Source of the DNA: Paramecium octaurelia
Lineage: Eukaryota > Ciliophora > Oligohymenophorea > Peniculida > Parameciidae
NCBI GenBank assembly: GCA_905182995.1
Contig: CAJJDP010000101.1
Span: 3,099-67,098, forward strand
Direction: 5' to 3'
Length of the DNA: 64,000 bases
Under the pieces are notes generated by a model. It did no database searches, was not told where the DNA came from, and saw only the letters and a program-made list of their open reading frames with translations. The position numbers were made by a program, and so were the translations under genes. This document shows, piece after piece, positions 49,971 through 62,289 of the stretch. Position 1 is the first letter of the stretch, and each line of letters begins with the position of its first letter.

Positions 49971-50167
49971 ACAAATTATCTCTTATTCAATATATTTTGG
50001 TTCCTATTTATTAATAACTTAAACGCAATTCATTATAAATTATAAGCTATTTAATAATGCAAATATTAATTTATATAAAATTAAAGAATAACTTATAAAT
50101 TCCGACAAAATATTGATAATATAAGCAAATAAAAGAAGCAATAATTATATCATTAGTAAATACTCTA

Positions 50168-50494
50168 ATGTACAAAGATTCAAGCAGAAACACTTTTGAA
50201 AAGAAATTCTAATATGTCACAAAGAAAAGAGTGGTAGCATATTAAAAATTAATAATAACTCAAAACTTCTCCAACATAAAATTGGAAACCGAGTTTCTAG
50301 AGGGCATAGATAACAAACCTTATATGTATAAGGATGGCTAAAAAGAGTTCAATTAAAAATTTTCACAATAATACAATAATATACAAACTCTATACAAAAA
50401 ATGCTTAAAAAATAAAATAAACAATAAACACAATAAACAAAGAAAAGAAAAAGTCACTTTCAATATAGATAAAGATCTTGCATATGATTTTTGA
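50168..50494 (+). CDS. Hypothetical small basic protein, 108 aa
   Basis: An uninterrupted frame of 109 codons from ATG 50168 to TGA 50492-50494. It is rich in Lys, Asn and Gln, with segments NTFEKKFQYVTKKR and IKLETEFLEGID. There is no hydrophobic segment. Because only TGA is a stop, a frame of this length in AT-rich DNA can arise by chance, so the call rests on its composition and the clean ATG start. Confidence 0.4.
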
Positions 50495-50872
50495 ATTAAC
50501 CTATTTTTTTGTATATACAGTGCACAATATTTAAATCAAAATTATGAAATAAAGCATTTATTTTTTCAATTAACTAATTAACATATCGAAAGTTAATATA
50601 AATAGTCAATCTGAAATTTTAAGCAAAGAATTTGATAATATTATATATAAAGGAATTCTTCTTAAATTTGATAACAAAATGAAATGATTAAAAATAGAGG
50701 AAATGTAAATTAGGATTAGGTAAAGAGTATTAAAAGGGATTCCCATATATATAAATTGAAGAAAATTATCAGATGGGGGAATTCTGATTTAAAAATGAGA
50801 AAAATAAATTAATAAAAGTATCTCTGAAATATTATTTATATTTACAGATATATATTCTGAATCTTCTAAAGT
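50495..50872. other. Intergenic AT-rich region
   Basis: 378 bp between the small gene on + and the 3' end of the RING ligase on -. Nothing recognisable. Confidence 0.6.
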
Positions 50873-52327
50873 TCAAAATACTTAAGGCAAGGCACTTTTG
50901 CACAATGGGCAAGAGAGATTGATTTACATCCACTAGCTTAAACAAGAAGGGTGAAATTAATGATTCTAATTTATTTATATAATTTACGCAAGGGGTTTTC
51001 ATTAATAAATTATTTCGAGATGCTTAATTGATAGTTTGTAGTACAAAGGGTTCTCCTTTATTTAGTGTATATTCAGGGATTTATGATAGATTTAACAAGC
51101 ATATTGCACAATCTGATTGTGTGTGTTCATCTGTTTACTTGATGAAGTAGTTGTATTAATTCCTTTTCAATATGAACCATCCAAATTGGTTTTAGCAATA
51201 ATAAATTAAAAATTAAATCACAAGAATGAGCACTATAGCGAATACTACATGCAGTTTTTGTAATAATTCTAAAATATTGTCTTGAAATCCCCTTGCATAT
51301 ATTGAAAGTAAAGCTCTTGGAAATATAGCTCCAATATAATATATATTAAATCTCTGTCTTTCTCCTGTGTAAAAGGTAATGGCGATTTAAGGAACAAGGA
51401 AAATATTCAGTAAGGTTAATTCGATCGAATGTCTAATTCTCAAAAATAAAAAAGTGACTGATAAAATTTCAACAATTTATAGTAATAAATATCTCTTCTT
51501 TTATCTTTCCATATTCTAAATTGTTATTATTTTAATAATTACAGTCAGTTTTGCTTTCAATTTGAGATCAGAAAAAATAGCAACCAGCTAACAAAGTAAA
51601 CAAGGGAAGAAGTAATAATATCTCGGAATGTCGAAAAGCAATGAACTGAAAATACAAATGAATATATCTTGAGTCAAAACAATAGATATTGTCATAGATG
51701 CTCCCTGATTTGCCGCTGGATCTGATATTAAGTAAAAATAAGAGCTAATTATTTAGACTATAGATATGAATATTAAAAGCATTGAGTATGTAAAAGCTTG
51801 CATTTGATAAGTCGAATTGCTGAAAATGAATAGACGTATTCTCTCTTCAGTTACAATACATTACTCAGCAAATTAACTATGTAGAATAACTGTTTTAGTT
51901 TAAACTTCTAATTAGAGAGTAGCTTTGCAAATAGTAAGAGGATGCTTTTGATTGTTTTGTAATTCAATTATAACATCTATATTCTCCCAAGTCATAAGAC
52001 TAAAAATATTCAACTTGGTTACTTTTAATTTGAGTCAAAATGATATGAATTATTTAGAAGGGAATAACTGAGTCTAAAATAATGCTTTTCATGTAATAAA
52101 TTGTGTTTCTTGGGATACACTTACATTATCAGATTTTAATTATCATAGACTACATTTATATAAACCAAGTAATCTGAGCTTGCAGTCCATTACCCAAGCA
52201 TTAATCGATCCTAATTTTGTACCAAATATTTATAAGCTTAATCTAAATCACTCTAAAATAACTTTACTTTAAATATTACCTAGCTAATTACGTAACCAAT
52301 AATGCAAGCATATAAAATGATATTCAT
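50873..52327 (-). CDS. Transmembrane RING E3 ubiquitin ligase (TUL1/Dsc1-like)
   Basis: Minus strand, introns of 27, 23 and 22 nt, 460 residues. It starts with a signal peptide (MNIILYACIIGYVIS). A luminal domain of about 150 residues includes QDRLMLGQWTASS. Six or so membrane helices follow, from about residue 185 to 370 (AFTYSMLLIFISIVQII, LLQIVEILSVTFLF). A cytosolic C-terminal RING-H2 closes the protein. The RING reads CAIC, then after about 40 residues TPCNHQFHPSCLSQW and CPLCKSALP, which supplies all eight zinc ligands; the 22-nt intron falls inside it. Signal peptide, lumen domain, several helices and a C-terminal RING at the very end is the layout of yeast Tul1 and fission yeast Dsc1, Golgi/endosome quality-control ligases. 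The orthology is inferred from layout and RING only. Confidence 0.82.
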
Positions 52328-52969
52328 TAAACTTATTTATATTAATATTTATCTTAGATAACCTTTTAATTGACATCTATGATGTAATAATTTAGATAAT
52401 TAAAATAGTTACAGACCATCAAATATTTAATATCATTTTTTTAAAAAGAAAATTATATTCCTGCTAACTCATTGATTTACACTAACTGATTTTTTTTACA
52501 TAGCTTAATTGATTTGTAAGTGTGTTGAGTAGCTATCAAATGATCTTCGTTTAACTTAAGAGAAGTTTAAAAATAAATATTTAAAATTACCAATTAACAA
52601 ACTAATCAAAAAAAAATATTGTCAATAAATTATTGTATTCTTCAAATTGGATTTATGTCCTAAATTTTAAGTAGATAAAATTTAGTGTTTATTTTCAATA
52701 TATTGTCACTAATAGAATCAGATTAATTATCTTGCAAACAAATTTTATAAGAAATAAATAAAAAAACTCATATGCCTTCATTGGAATTCATATATCTTTA
52801 ATTTAATCAAAAAAGATGATGTCACAATTCAAGATAAAGTTATAAAAATAATTAAATGGTTTATAAAAATCTAAGGAATAATTTCTTAGGGTACTTTTGA
52901 GATAAATCAGCCATTATTTAGACAAATATTATAACATTAGTTTGAAATTATAAATGTATTTAATATTTT
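52328..52969. other. Intergenic AT-rich region
   Basis: 642 bp between the RING ligase start and the end of the MON2-like gene, both on the minus strand. A long TGA-free + strand frame starts near 52810 and overlaps the MON2-like 3' end, but I judge it to be antisense noise. Confidence 0.5.
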
Positions 52970-55900
52970 TCAATCAATTTTCACAACCAATTATGAAATT
53001 TTAGATAGAACCTATTAAACCTTGATTCTGACATCATCTTACTAATGTCCAATTAATTAGACAAGGTATGGCATCAAATAAAATAAATGGCCTATGTTTG
53101 ATTATAGCAATGAAGTTTCTCCAAAGGAAGTTTCTTATCCATCCAAAGATATGAAGCTTATAAAAGAATTTTCTGGTATTTTTGTTTAAATCAGATAGTT
53201 TAACAAATCTATTAGTTTCTTATCATTGTTTAGTTATTCAGAATTAGAAGACTACAAAATCTTTTGGCTAGCATCTAGTAAATATTAAAGAACTTTTGAA
53301 TTCTCGGATAATATGCATAACTTATGAATAGCAATTTTGGAATATTAAGATAATTCATACAATTTTTGAATGAATTCCATGAATTCTGATGAATTAGATA
53401 ATTGAGGATTATTAACATAAATTTGTGAAATTTCTTCTATATATGAATTTTGAAGTAATTGATTTTCAGAATTCAAGATCTTACTCTATTATTAGATATT
53501 TTCGCAAACTGATTTATCTGGCAAAACAAGTTATAACGTTTTTAATATCTTTAGCTAACCTTCAGCATTACTGGTTAGATAGGTTTTAGCTCTTGAAAGA
53601 TAATTTTCAGCCATTATCATATAGATTGATTTGTCTTCATTTAAGGTTTCAGTGAAATACAAATACTAATCATTATTTCTCATGGTTAAAATAATTTTTT
53701 CATAGAGTTCTTAAAATTAACAGAAAAAGTCAATATTGCTATCTAAAACAGTATTGAGTTGTAAGAGATGTCTCTTAATTAAGATGTGCTTAAACTTATT
53801 ATTAGGAGGTTCTTTAATTAATTCATGAATATTAGCTATCATTCTTTCAACAAATTTTTGGGGTTATTTAGATAAATTTTACTAAAGGGTGGCCATCATT
53901 TATTTTGGTGCAAGGTTGTCTTCAAAAAAGATTTTGTTTTGAATTAGATCAAGCTTAGAATGAACTATGATTGGGTATTCTAATATTTTATAATAAATAT
54001 CCACAACTTAGTCAATGAGTATGTTTGAAGCCAATTTTACAATATCATTCAAGAATTCCAGTAATTCTGGAGCAATATGTAGAATTAGTGTCTTAATGTA
54101 TTTAATGTCTTAGTATTATTGATTAAAAAGAATTGATATTTGATCAATCACATTAGAGAAATTTTTAAGACAAACAATAGGTTTGTATAGGAATAGCTCT
54201 CGCATTTATTTGGCTGCTTCCAAGCTTAAAAATGGTTTACCCTATTAAAATATAACAACCAAGTCTGGCGTTGTTTCTTTGATTAATAATTCAATATCTT
54301 AATCTCTAAAATAAATAGATAATTTACTTCTCTTAAGAGGATTCATCAATAATAAGAAAATACTTTTTTATTAACTTTATAAAAGCTTAGATTACACTCT
54401 TTACAGTTTCTTCCCATTAAGTTACATCTAAATCTTTATTTTAGTTCTTTTCTTAAAATGTGTTATTAATGTTGTGCATCAACTTCATGAAGATGTTTTC
54501 TAAGATCTTTTTCCATTGTGAATAGAGATTTTGACAATTTAAATGAATCAATAGATTGCTAAATATATGAATTGCTGAATGTCTGATTTCAGGAATAGGG
54601 TCTAAGGCTATAACTGATAGCTTTTAAAATATCTCAGGCAAATATAATTCAAGTTCTTCGTTGGTTAAGATATTAATCTATTCAGAGTTATGGGAATTAT
54701 TTTTGGTGATGAAATCTCCCAGATGCCAAAGCATATTACAAATTTGGAAATTTATGTTTTATTCGTCTATTTAATTATAAACTGTAATTACTTGAATTGG
54801 ATTTATATTTCTCTATAATTTCAAATAACTTTTTAATTTATTCACCATTTAAATTTGATAAAAATTGATTTATGATATATTCTGTGCATGCTAATCCTTA
54901 CTTAACAAAAATTGTTGTTTATTCCGATCCAATTTCTAATAATAAGACTAATATGGAATCCCAACCTTTCTGTTAGATTTCATGTCCATTATTTTGTAGC
55001 ATCTTTAATACATAGTTTAAGATTATCTCTTTTAAATCATTTTAGCTCAATGCACACATATCAATCCAAGGCTAAAAGAGAGTTTATTAGTATATAGAAT
55101 CAGTCTTATACCATTTCTCTTTGATAAATTCTGAATGATGCTATTGATTTTTCTTATAAAATTAAGTCCAGTGTTCAAATCCATAAAATATAATCTAAGA
55201 CAATGTATCTGCTGCATTTAAAACTAAATTGGTGTTACGTGAAGAAATAACTGATATGAAATGTGCAATAATGAGTTCCCAAAAAATATCTAATCTAAAT
55301 ACATTAAATTTAATTAATTCAACTAATTTTGATAGAGAAAAATATTTCTTTTGATCTCCAAATTATGAATTAGATCTCTTTAACTCTAAAGTTGTTTACT
55401 ATTCTAAGCATTCAATGGTTATTTAATTAATAGCATCCATTACCGTTATCAAATGTTCATTACCATAGGTAGGACTTTATGAAAACAATTAATCTAAACT
55501 TTAAAATAATATTGTTATATCTAGTGTCTTAATTTATTCCTCTTAACTTGAGTTTTTGGCAAGACGATTTCTTAAATAATAATTCTCACATTCTTCAAAT
55601 GTTTTAAAAATACAAATCCAACTACTACATTCTAATAAATCTAAAATAAAAATTATTTAATATAATACTTCCAAGACAATTAGCAATATTTAATACCATT
55701 TTATTAATCTAAATGTGCTTTTTTGAAAATTCTTATCCAATTTAAGGTTTACAAAATTCACAAATAGTTTTTATAAAAGCATTCTAAGCCGCTTTCATTT
55801 AAATTGAGCCAACTATATTAATATAAGATTAAAATGCAGATAACAAATTTTATAAAGTTTACTCATCTAGTTCCTTTGTTAATAGATATTTGATTCCCCT

Positions 55901-57315
55901 TAAATTCAATTTCCAGGTAAATTCAATAATTTGATAAAATTTTTCGGTTGATTGTAATTTAATTAAATTTCCTAATTATATTTTTTATTAATCAGCATAA
56001 ACATATAGTGAATTTACAAAACGTGATTAAAATTCACTTAACATTCTGCATACTAAACCATTATCACTAGGATATACTTCAGAATTTTATTATAAATTAA
56101 TTGTAGGACTTGTCATATCCATCCATCTTTTCTATTCTAATTCAGTGGGATCAGAGATGTCCTTAGCCAATCCAGATAATAATGTAATAATATCTAAGAT
56201 ATAGTTCTATCAACTTTAATATTATATAATGTACTTTCTCATTCAAAGGGATTAAAAGCAATTAATCCAAAAATATTTAACTTTAGACAAAATAGATTAA
56301 GGTTTGCAATCCTAAATTTTTATGTATCGAATGTTCATTTGATTTTATTTATTAAATTAAAATATTCCAAACCTCTCCTGATTGTGGTCCATCCACTAAA
56401 AATGTTAGGCACTTAAATGCTACCACAATAATTGAGCTCTTTATCATGTTGATAGGTATTGCTAATATCTTTCTTAGAACTTAAATAAGATGATTTGATA
56501 ACAACTCTTAGATGGTTGTGAATTAGGTGAAGAATTTTCCCATGTTTGATAAAAAACTGTTAATACTTGACAATCCAAATTCCCTATCCAGAGGAACTGA
56601 GGGAGGAAACCAATGAGGACGAGTGTAATCGCATATCTTAATCAAATCAGACAATATAGAATGTAGATTTTACACTTCTTTTTAATGATCTATTGGGGTA
56701 TTGGAAGTAGCTTATTATAAATTTTATTCTTGCTAATTGTCTAAATCAATAATGATATTCATGTCATCAAATCCTTGACCGGCTATTATTAATTGAGTCG
56801 ATCCCGAGAGTAATTCAATTAATTTATCCAATGATGTTTCTGCTGATGCTTAAATTATAGGCATTTTAGAATTTTTCATGAAGAGTACGAATGTAAGACA
56901 CTAAATGAATAGTATGATTATTCTACTTTTTCAACAAAACCATAATTACGAAAATTAATGAAGTCTTAATGTATAAAAGCCATAAAACTTTGTATCAGTT
57001 TATAATGCAATTCATCCTTTTGGATTTCCTTAATTTTCAGAAAGTAATCTAAAACATCTTCACTTGTTTGAATCTAAAATAAATGGTTTTCTTTCTTACA
57101 TCGTTAATCACTTTTAGGTTGATCAATTTAAGCAAAAAGCAAATTAAAGTTGTATGAAATTTGGCTGATTTTAACTCTTTTGAAGCAGGTATTAATATCT
57201 TTTAAATTTCTTATCTTGGAATATCTTGGACACCATTCTTTTTATTTTCTTCCAAAACCTTTTGAAAGTTGTTCAGAGAATCTTTCATTGGAGTGTACTT
57301 CTTTTTAGACGACAT
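52970..57315 (-). CDS. MON2: MON2-like large HEAT/DCB-HUS protein
   Basis: A 4.3-kb minus-strand gene, roughly 1,400 residues. One 26-nt intron near the start is clear, and several more are present but not all placed. The N-terminus (MSSKKKYTPMKD, ILIPASKELKSAKFHTTL) resembles the DCB domain of MON2 and large Arf-GEFs. A HUS-like block follows about residues 190-260, where PHWFPPSVPLDREFGLSSI parallels the conserved tryptophan/FGLE stretch. The remainder is alpha-helical with HEAT-like periodicity. The C-terminal 60 residues (YLMPYLVQLIGH, VQQVLSKISQLV) fit the end of the family. MON2 acts at the trans-Golgi and endosomes in retrograde and vacuolar traffic and lacks a Sec7 domain, and none is seen here. 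A BIG-type GEF would need one. The call is by domain pattern, not by close identity. Confidence 0.62.
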
Positions 57316-57483
57316 AGCTTATTTGATTATCGAAATTTCACGTAATGCTAATTGAACTCTCGATTCTTACATTATATATAAGTATTTTTATTACATTATG
57401 TTTTATTACTAACCCCTAATTTCAATAAATATTAAATTGAACAAAATTATAATAATAAATAGAATAAGTCCAATGTCTCATAT

Positions 57484-58062
57484 TCATGACTTGATCTTTT
57501 TGTTAGTCTCCCAAAATGGTTCAATGTTATGTCTGAAAAGTGATGACACACTTGTCTTTGATTCTTTGACAACATTATACTTCCACAAACATTATCCAAA
57601 AAATTCTTGAGAGAACATCTTCCCCTTCTAACAATTTAGAAATTAGTTTAATTCATATTTTCCTATTTTATCTCCTGGAATTTATAAAAACTATTTAATA
57701 TGCTAGTCCTCTTTCAAACTAGAATTGTTAGTCTTATTGCAAAAATTCCTTATGAATAGTTATAATTATCTTCCATAACATTTGTGTAAGTTCTTGCTCT
57801 CTCCAGGAAGAGCTGTCTATATTTTTTTCTGAAAATTATTGTAATAGTATACTTTTTTTATGACTTTGGTTGTCCCTGAGCTCTAAATAATTTCGATATT
57901 CGTTGCTTCTGAATTAAGCCTAACTGAACTATCGATACCAAAGATTTAATTCCACAGTGAAGATTAACCTTCTTCTTGAAAAGCCAAAAAGCTGTTATTA
58001 TTTGGAAACTCACTTTAGCATTCATTGTAGTCGTCTGTTTCATCACATAATAATTTGAACAT
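57484..58062 (-). CDS. Hypothetical protein, 184 aa
   Basis: Minus strand with one 24-nt intron, 185 codons. The protein is soluble and cysteine-containing: KLLCDETDDYNEC, NFCNKTNN, FLNCQKGKM. The C-terminal part, MFSQEFFGQCLWKYNVV followed by SSLFRHNIEPFWETNK, looks like a conserved short domain, but I cannot name it. It ends 169 bp upstream of the MON2-like start, on the same strand. Confidence 0.6.
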
Positions 58063-59212
58063 TTGATTGCACACTTTATTATTTTTATTGTCTCTATCTT
58101 TAATTTATCTTGTTTAAATAGGTGCTAAAGATACATTTTCATTTTTATAAAGAAATTAGTTTCATAGCTTATTTTAAACACTTATGTAATGTGTAAAGAA
58201 GAGACTAACAAGAAAAAATCATTGAGAAAAAAATATTCTATTTCCCTATAAAACAATTCAAAGACTACAATAAATGATAACTATTTTATTAATTTATAAA
58301 TAATAGAATAAAATATAATTTATTTGCCAATAATTAATAATTTTTGTTTTCTGCATTAAATAAAGTAGAATACTATTTAGATTGATTAAAACAATGAACA
58401 TAAAATATAAAATAAAATTGAATATCTGGTTTTTTAAAAGCAAGAAGGCATGTGAAACTCTTATCTAGAGTAACCAATTATAAATGTTGGAAAGCGTAGT
58501 TATTCTATACATGGAACAAACACGTTTGACTATTAATTTAGGGTATCTAGTTAATGTAAACTTTTTCTGCCAAAGTAATTCTCAATCAGGATATCAAGAG
58601 ATTTTTTGAAAATATGAGCCGAAAATTAACAAATGCTTTTTGGATTCCCTTTCAATTTCATAATTTGTTGATAAAATTCATATCAAATTAGTGGAATATA
58701 GCTAAGATATGAAGTAACCATAGAATAGACTGCAAAGAATGGAATAAATAAAATTGTCAAAGGAAGAGAACTCTTGATTTTAAATCTCATTTAAATAACT
58801 TAAAAATTAATGTTTAATTAACGAAGCCAATACCAATATCTTCACAGATTATATTGAATGTGAATTTTTAGTATAAATCATTCTTCTTAAAGTTTTGAGA
58901 TTCTATTCTATTACGTCTTAAAAATTTTTATTAAAACATTATTTCAATTATTAATATTTATAATCAATATACTTGATTGGCTTTATGTGATTATATTTAG
59001 CAGAGTCTTAAGCATCTCCCATTAAATATGCTTCATTGGTTTGAGAATGACGAAGGACTTTATTTTTGTTAAATTTAACTAAATGCTGTTGGAATTGAAG
59101 GGAGGACATTATCATAGTGAATATATGCAATAAGATAATAGAAACATAGCAAATTATATAGACAGAGGAATGAAAGAAAGATATATTGAAAATTAGAATA
59201 AATAAAATTAAT
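58063..59212. other. Intergenic region, no confident gene
   Basis: 1150 bp between divergent genes. On the minus strand, about 58380-58800 contains an ATG and hydrophobic start (FKIKSSLPLTILFIPFFAV), then one TGA, then more TGA-free sequence in the same frame. No intron removes the stop, so it is either chance or a decayed gene. The remainder is AT-rich spacer. Confidence 0.5.
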
Positions 59213-61026
59213 ATGTATTTATTAACGCTGCTTGAAATCATTCTAGTTACTATATACTGTGCCAAATTAATCAACAATATTTGCTGCATTGATGTTAACT
59301 TTATTGTAAAAGTCACATGTTTGATTTCATGGTTGACGAATTTTATTTTGCTAATTTTGATACCATTAGATATTTATATAACATTTAGAGATTAAGAAAC
59401 AAATAACAATTAGAGTGATTTGGGTGTGCATTCGAGAGAATATGAAGCAATAGGAAATGTAAAATTTCATCTAAATCAAGATGTATCAAATATTGTATTG
59501 GGCAAATTTCATACTTTGTTGGACAATCATTCCAATAATGTAGGAATATGAGGAAGCGACTGATCTTAATCGAGCGTAAAAGTTTATGAGATCCTTGATC
59601 AACAATGGCAAATTTTTTCTAGCAATAGGAATTGCTGGCATTGTATTTGTTGTCATACTTGTGATGACAGGATAAGCGTCTGATTATGGTTTAGCTAAGT
59701 TACTTAAAAGTATGGCTAATTCCTTTGGTGTGGCTTTGATTATAGTGTTGTTGGGGTAATTATCGTTAGTGTATAATTTTAGATATTCTCTCATAGCAGT
59801 TCCAAGGGCTCATATGAGAACTTCCACTTTGGATGTGCAAATGAAATATTTGTATTTTAAAACAGCCAAAATAACAGAGGAAAAGGATGAGGCCCAACAT
59901 GAATTATAAGAAAAGGCTAAGAGAGTAGTGGGTATTAGAAACTAAAAAAAATTTTAATAAGAATCCTCAAAAACATATTTACAGATCAGTATTAAGGCTA
60001 TTCCTAAATCTATGTATAAAGATTTAGTAGAGGAGGATGCCAAATCCAAGGCACCAGGAATATCTTATTTGTAAAGAATGTTCTTTAAGGAATAACCTGA
60101 AGCCACAGATGAGGAAATGGTTGAGATTTACAGAGATATTCGATAGAAGGCAAGAACTTTTAGAAGATTGAGAGCAGCATGGAAAGAGAATTGCAAGAAA
60201 GCATATGCATTAGAAAATGTGATAAATTCGGTAGAAAATCCTGATAAAAAGATTCATTATGATTTAAAATCAAATAAAAGGGAAGGATCTTGTTCTCAAA
60301 AATTAGATACTTTAGAATGGTATTGGCTATGTTAGTACAAACCTCAATTCAAAATATTGTTTTCTTTGTTTTTGGGCATACTATCTTTGTTGGTTATTAT
60401 ATCTGAAACTACCCTATTTATGAACACTCCATTTACTATATTTGGAATGCCTATATCATTATCATCTGGAGTGATATCCCTACAAATATTTTGTTTTGTT
60501 CCTTTGTTTTATATAGCATTTTGTGTTTATTATGGAATGTTTAGAATTAAGATAGCAGGATGTTATGGATTATACGACGACCATTAAACTGATGCTCCTA
60601 GTCTCTTATTTGCTACAATCAATTTCAGTAGAGTGGCAGCTCCTCTATGTCAGAACTTTTTGAATATGCTAAGAGTCAAATAAAGATTGAACTGTGAACC
60701 AGCATTCAAATATGCAATGGGAGAAGTACGTTTTTATGATATTTTTAAAGATGGAATTTGTACCAATTTTTGGAGTCAATGTAATCTAGTTGATGCCTGC
60801 CTTACTCCTCTTTTTGTGTTTCATTAATTACTTTGATTTGTATGATAGATTTATGAACTTTCTTGGATTAAAAGAATTTATGTTTACTGAGACATTCTCT
60901 GATCGCCTTATCTTTAGAGGTAGAGATGCCTTGAAGGACAAGAAGGCGTATTTTATGAAGAAGGAGATGAAAAAGTAAAAAGGGACAAAAAAAGAAGGTG
61001 ATATTGAATTACTTGATATTTAATGA
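59213..61026 (+). CDS. LMBR1-like multi-pass membrane protein (LMBRD2-type)
   Basis: Introns of 22 and 25 nt leave 588 residues. About nine membrane helices are visible: TM1 and TM2 at residues 2-55, then ILYWANFILCWTIIPIM followed by QEYEEATD, which matches the family's conserved W-x-x-x-P-I-x-QEYE. Two more follow (FFLAIGIAGIVFVVIL, FGVALIIVLLGQL), then VPRAHMR, parallel to the family's IPR. A coiled cytosolic loop spans about 235-370, and further helices lie at about 385-550. The loop between helices and the order fit LMBR1/LMBRD2 proteins, which sit at plasma or endosomal membranes and have been linked to receptor signalling and coated-pit traffic. The start at 59213 was chosen because an in-frame TGA lies upstream. 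Its stop is 37 bases from that of RPL11. Confidence 0.85.
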
Positions 61027-61063
61027 TTGTATTGATTTATATTTAATGTATTGTATTAATGTA

Positions 61064-61693
61064 TCAATAGACATTGCCTTCAAAGGTTTATTTAAACCAT
61101 TCCATGGCTTCCTTTTTAGAGACTCTCTAAGCTGTGCCCAATCTAGCATTTCTTGATTTTCTTTAAGCAACTCTTAATCCTGGTCTTGACAAGATCACAT
61201 AGAAATCCATACCAAAAATACCTAAACAACATTTGTAATAATTGATACCTGTATATGGATCATACTTTAATCCCAAATCAATATGTTCTTATATGCCAAA
61301 TCCAAAGTTTCCTGATTCAGAGAAGTTTCTCTTTTTCAATTCCATTTCTTTAACTCTCAATCCTCTAAATAATATATCTTTAGCGGCATCTCCTCTTATA
61401 GTACAGAATACAGAGATCTTTTCATTTCTTCTGATACCAAAAGATCTGACTGTGTATCTTGCCTTACCGAATACTGGCTTTTATCCTGTCAAATCCTCCA
61501 AAACTTTGGCTGCCTTTGTTAATTTATCTCCTGACTCTCCAGCACAAATGTGAACCATTAATTTTTCAATTCTAATCTTTCTCATCACATTCTCCTTAGT
61601 TTCTTGAGGTTTGACAACTTTAGCAGGAGCTGCAGGTTTTGCATCTGTCTTTGGTTGTTAAGCTTTTCCACCCTTTCCCTATTGTTAAGACAT
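61064..61693 (-). CDS. RPL11: 60S ribosomal protein L11 (uL5)
   Basis: Minus strand, one 27-nt intron, 200 residues. A glutamine- and lysine-rich extension of about 35 residues precedes the canonical protein. Core motifs: [76 protein letters not shown] and [16 protein letters not shown]11 binds 5S rRNA in the central protuberance of the large subunit. The intron falls between YDPYT and the GIFGMD element; reading through it would insert nine residues into an invariant segment. That intron is a multiple of three with no TGA. The gene is convergent with the LMBR1-like gene. Confidence 0.97.
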
Positions 61694-61802
61694 CCAATAT
61701 TTAATTAAAAAATCTTTATATATTTAAAATCACTTTTTAATGGTTTATTTTTTCTTTTTCCTTTCCCCACCTAATCAACTTTTTTATATCTAATTATTGA
61801 TG

Positions 61803-62191
61803 TCACAATTTCCTATTAGTGAGACTGCAAAATATGAATATCAATTATTAGTATAATTTCAATAGTAATGATAATTCAGTTTATATTCCTGTCCCCTTAA
61901 AGAACATTAAATATTTTGACCAAGTTCGGGTGGTTCTTTAAACAGATGCCTTATTATACAAATAAACACATATTCTGATTTGGATTGAAAGTACAACACC
62001 ATTTGATCTGAACTGGTTGATTGAGAAATCGGACAATCGCTTATATAAATCAAGACTCCCTTCCCGTACCTGCTCAATCTGTTTCTTAAGTATTCTAAAG
62101 TGGTCTTATGGAATTGTGATTTGCTGTTGTAGTAAAATTCGATAATTTCATTCTTAATGAATTCATCAACAGTTGATTAAATAATATTCAT
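61803..62191 (-). CDS. Hypothetical small protein, about 122 aa
   Basis: Minus strand, ATG at 62189-62191. Residues 1-75 are well supported: STVDEFIKNEIIEFYY, KTTLEYLRNRLSRYGKGV, YISDCPISQSTSS. With a 20-nt intron the protein continues as SVQRTTRTWSKYLMFF and ends at 61803 (123 codons). Without it, the frame stops at 61859 (111 codons). I prefer the spliced form, because its end looks more like folded protein. The family is not recognised. The start codon faces the pseudokinase gene across 98 bp. Confidence 0.5.
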
Positions 62192-62289
62192 ATAAATATA
62201 TATATATATAGAAATTTTACCAATTTAGATTATTATGAAATGCTAAGAATTATTCATTTTGTAATTAAATATATTAAATAAATCCAATA
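62192..62289. promoter_or_regulatory. Compact divergent promoter region
   Basis: 98 bp between two opposed start codons, so both genes share this short region for initiation. A TATATA run lies at about 62199-62212. No factor site is claimed. Confidence 0.5.

Noticed and set aside
52810-53328. Long TGA-free + strand frame opposite the MON2-like 3' end
   Set aside because: With a single stop codon, long antisense frames are common; the minus-strand reading matches the end of the MON2 family and is preferred.
58380-58800. Minus-strand frame with hydrophobic start and one internal TGA
   Set aside because: No intron removes the stop and no domain is visible; kept only as a note in the spacer entry.
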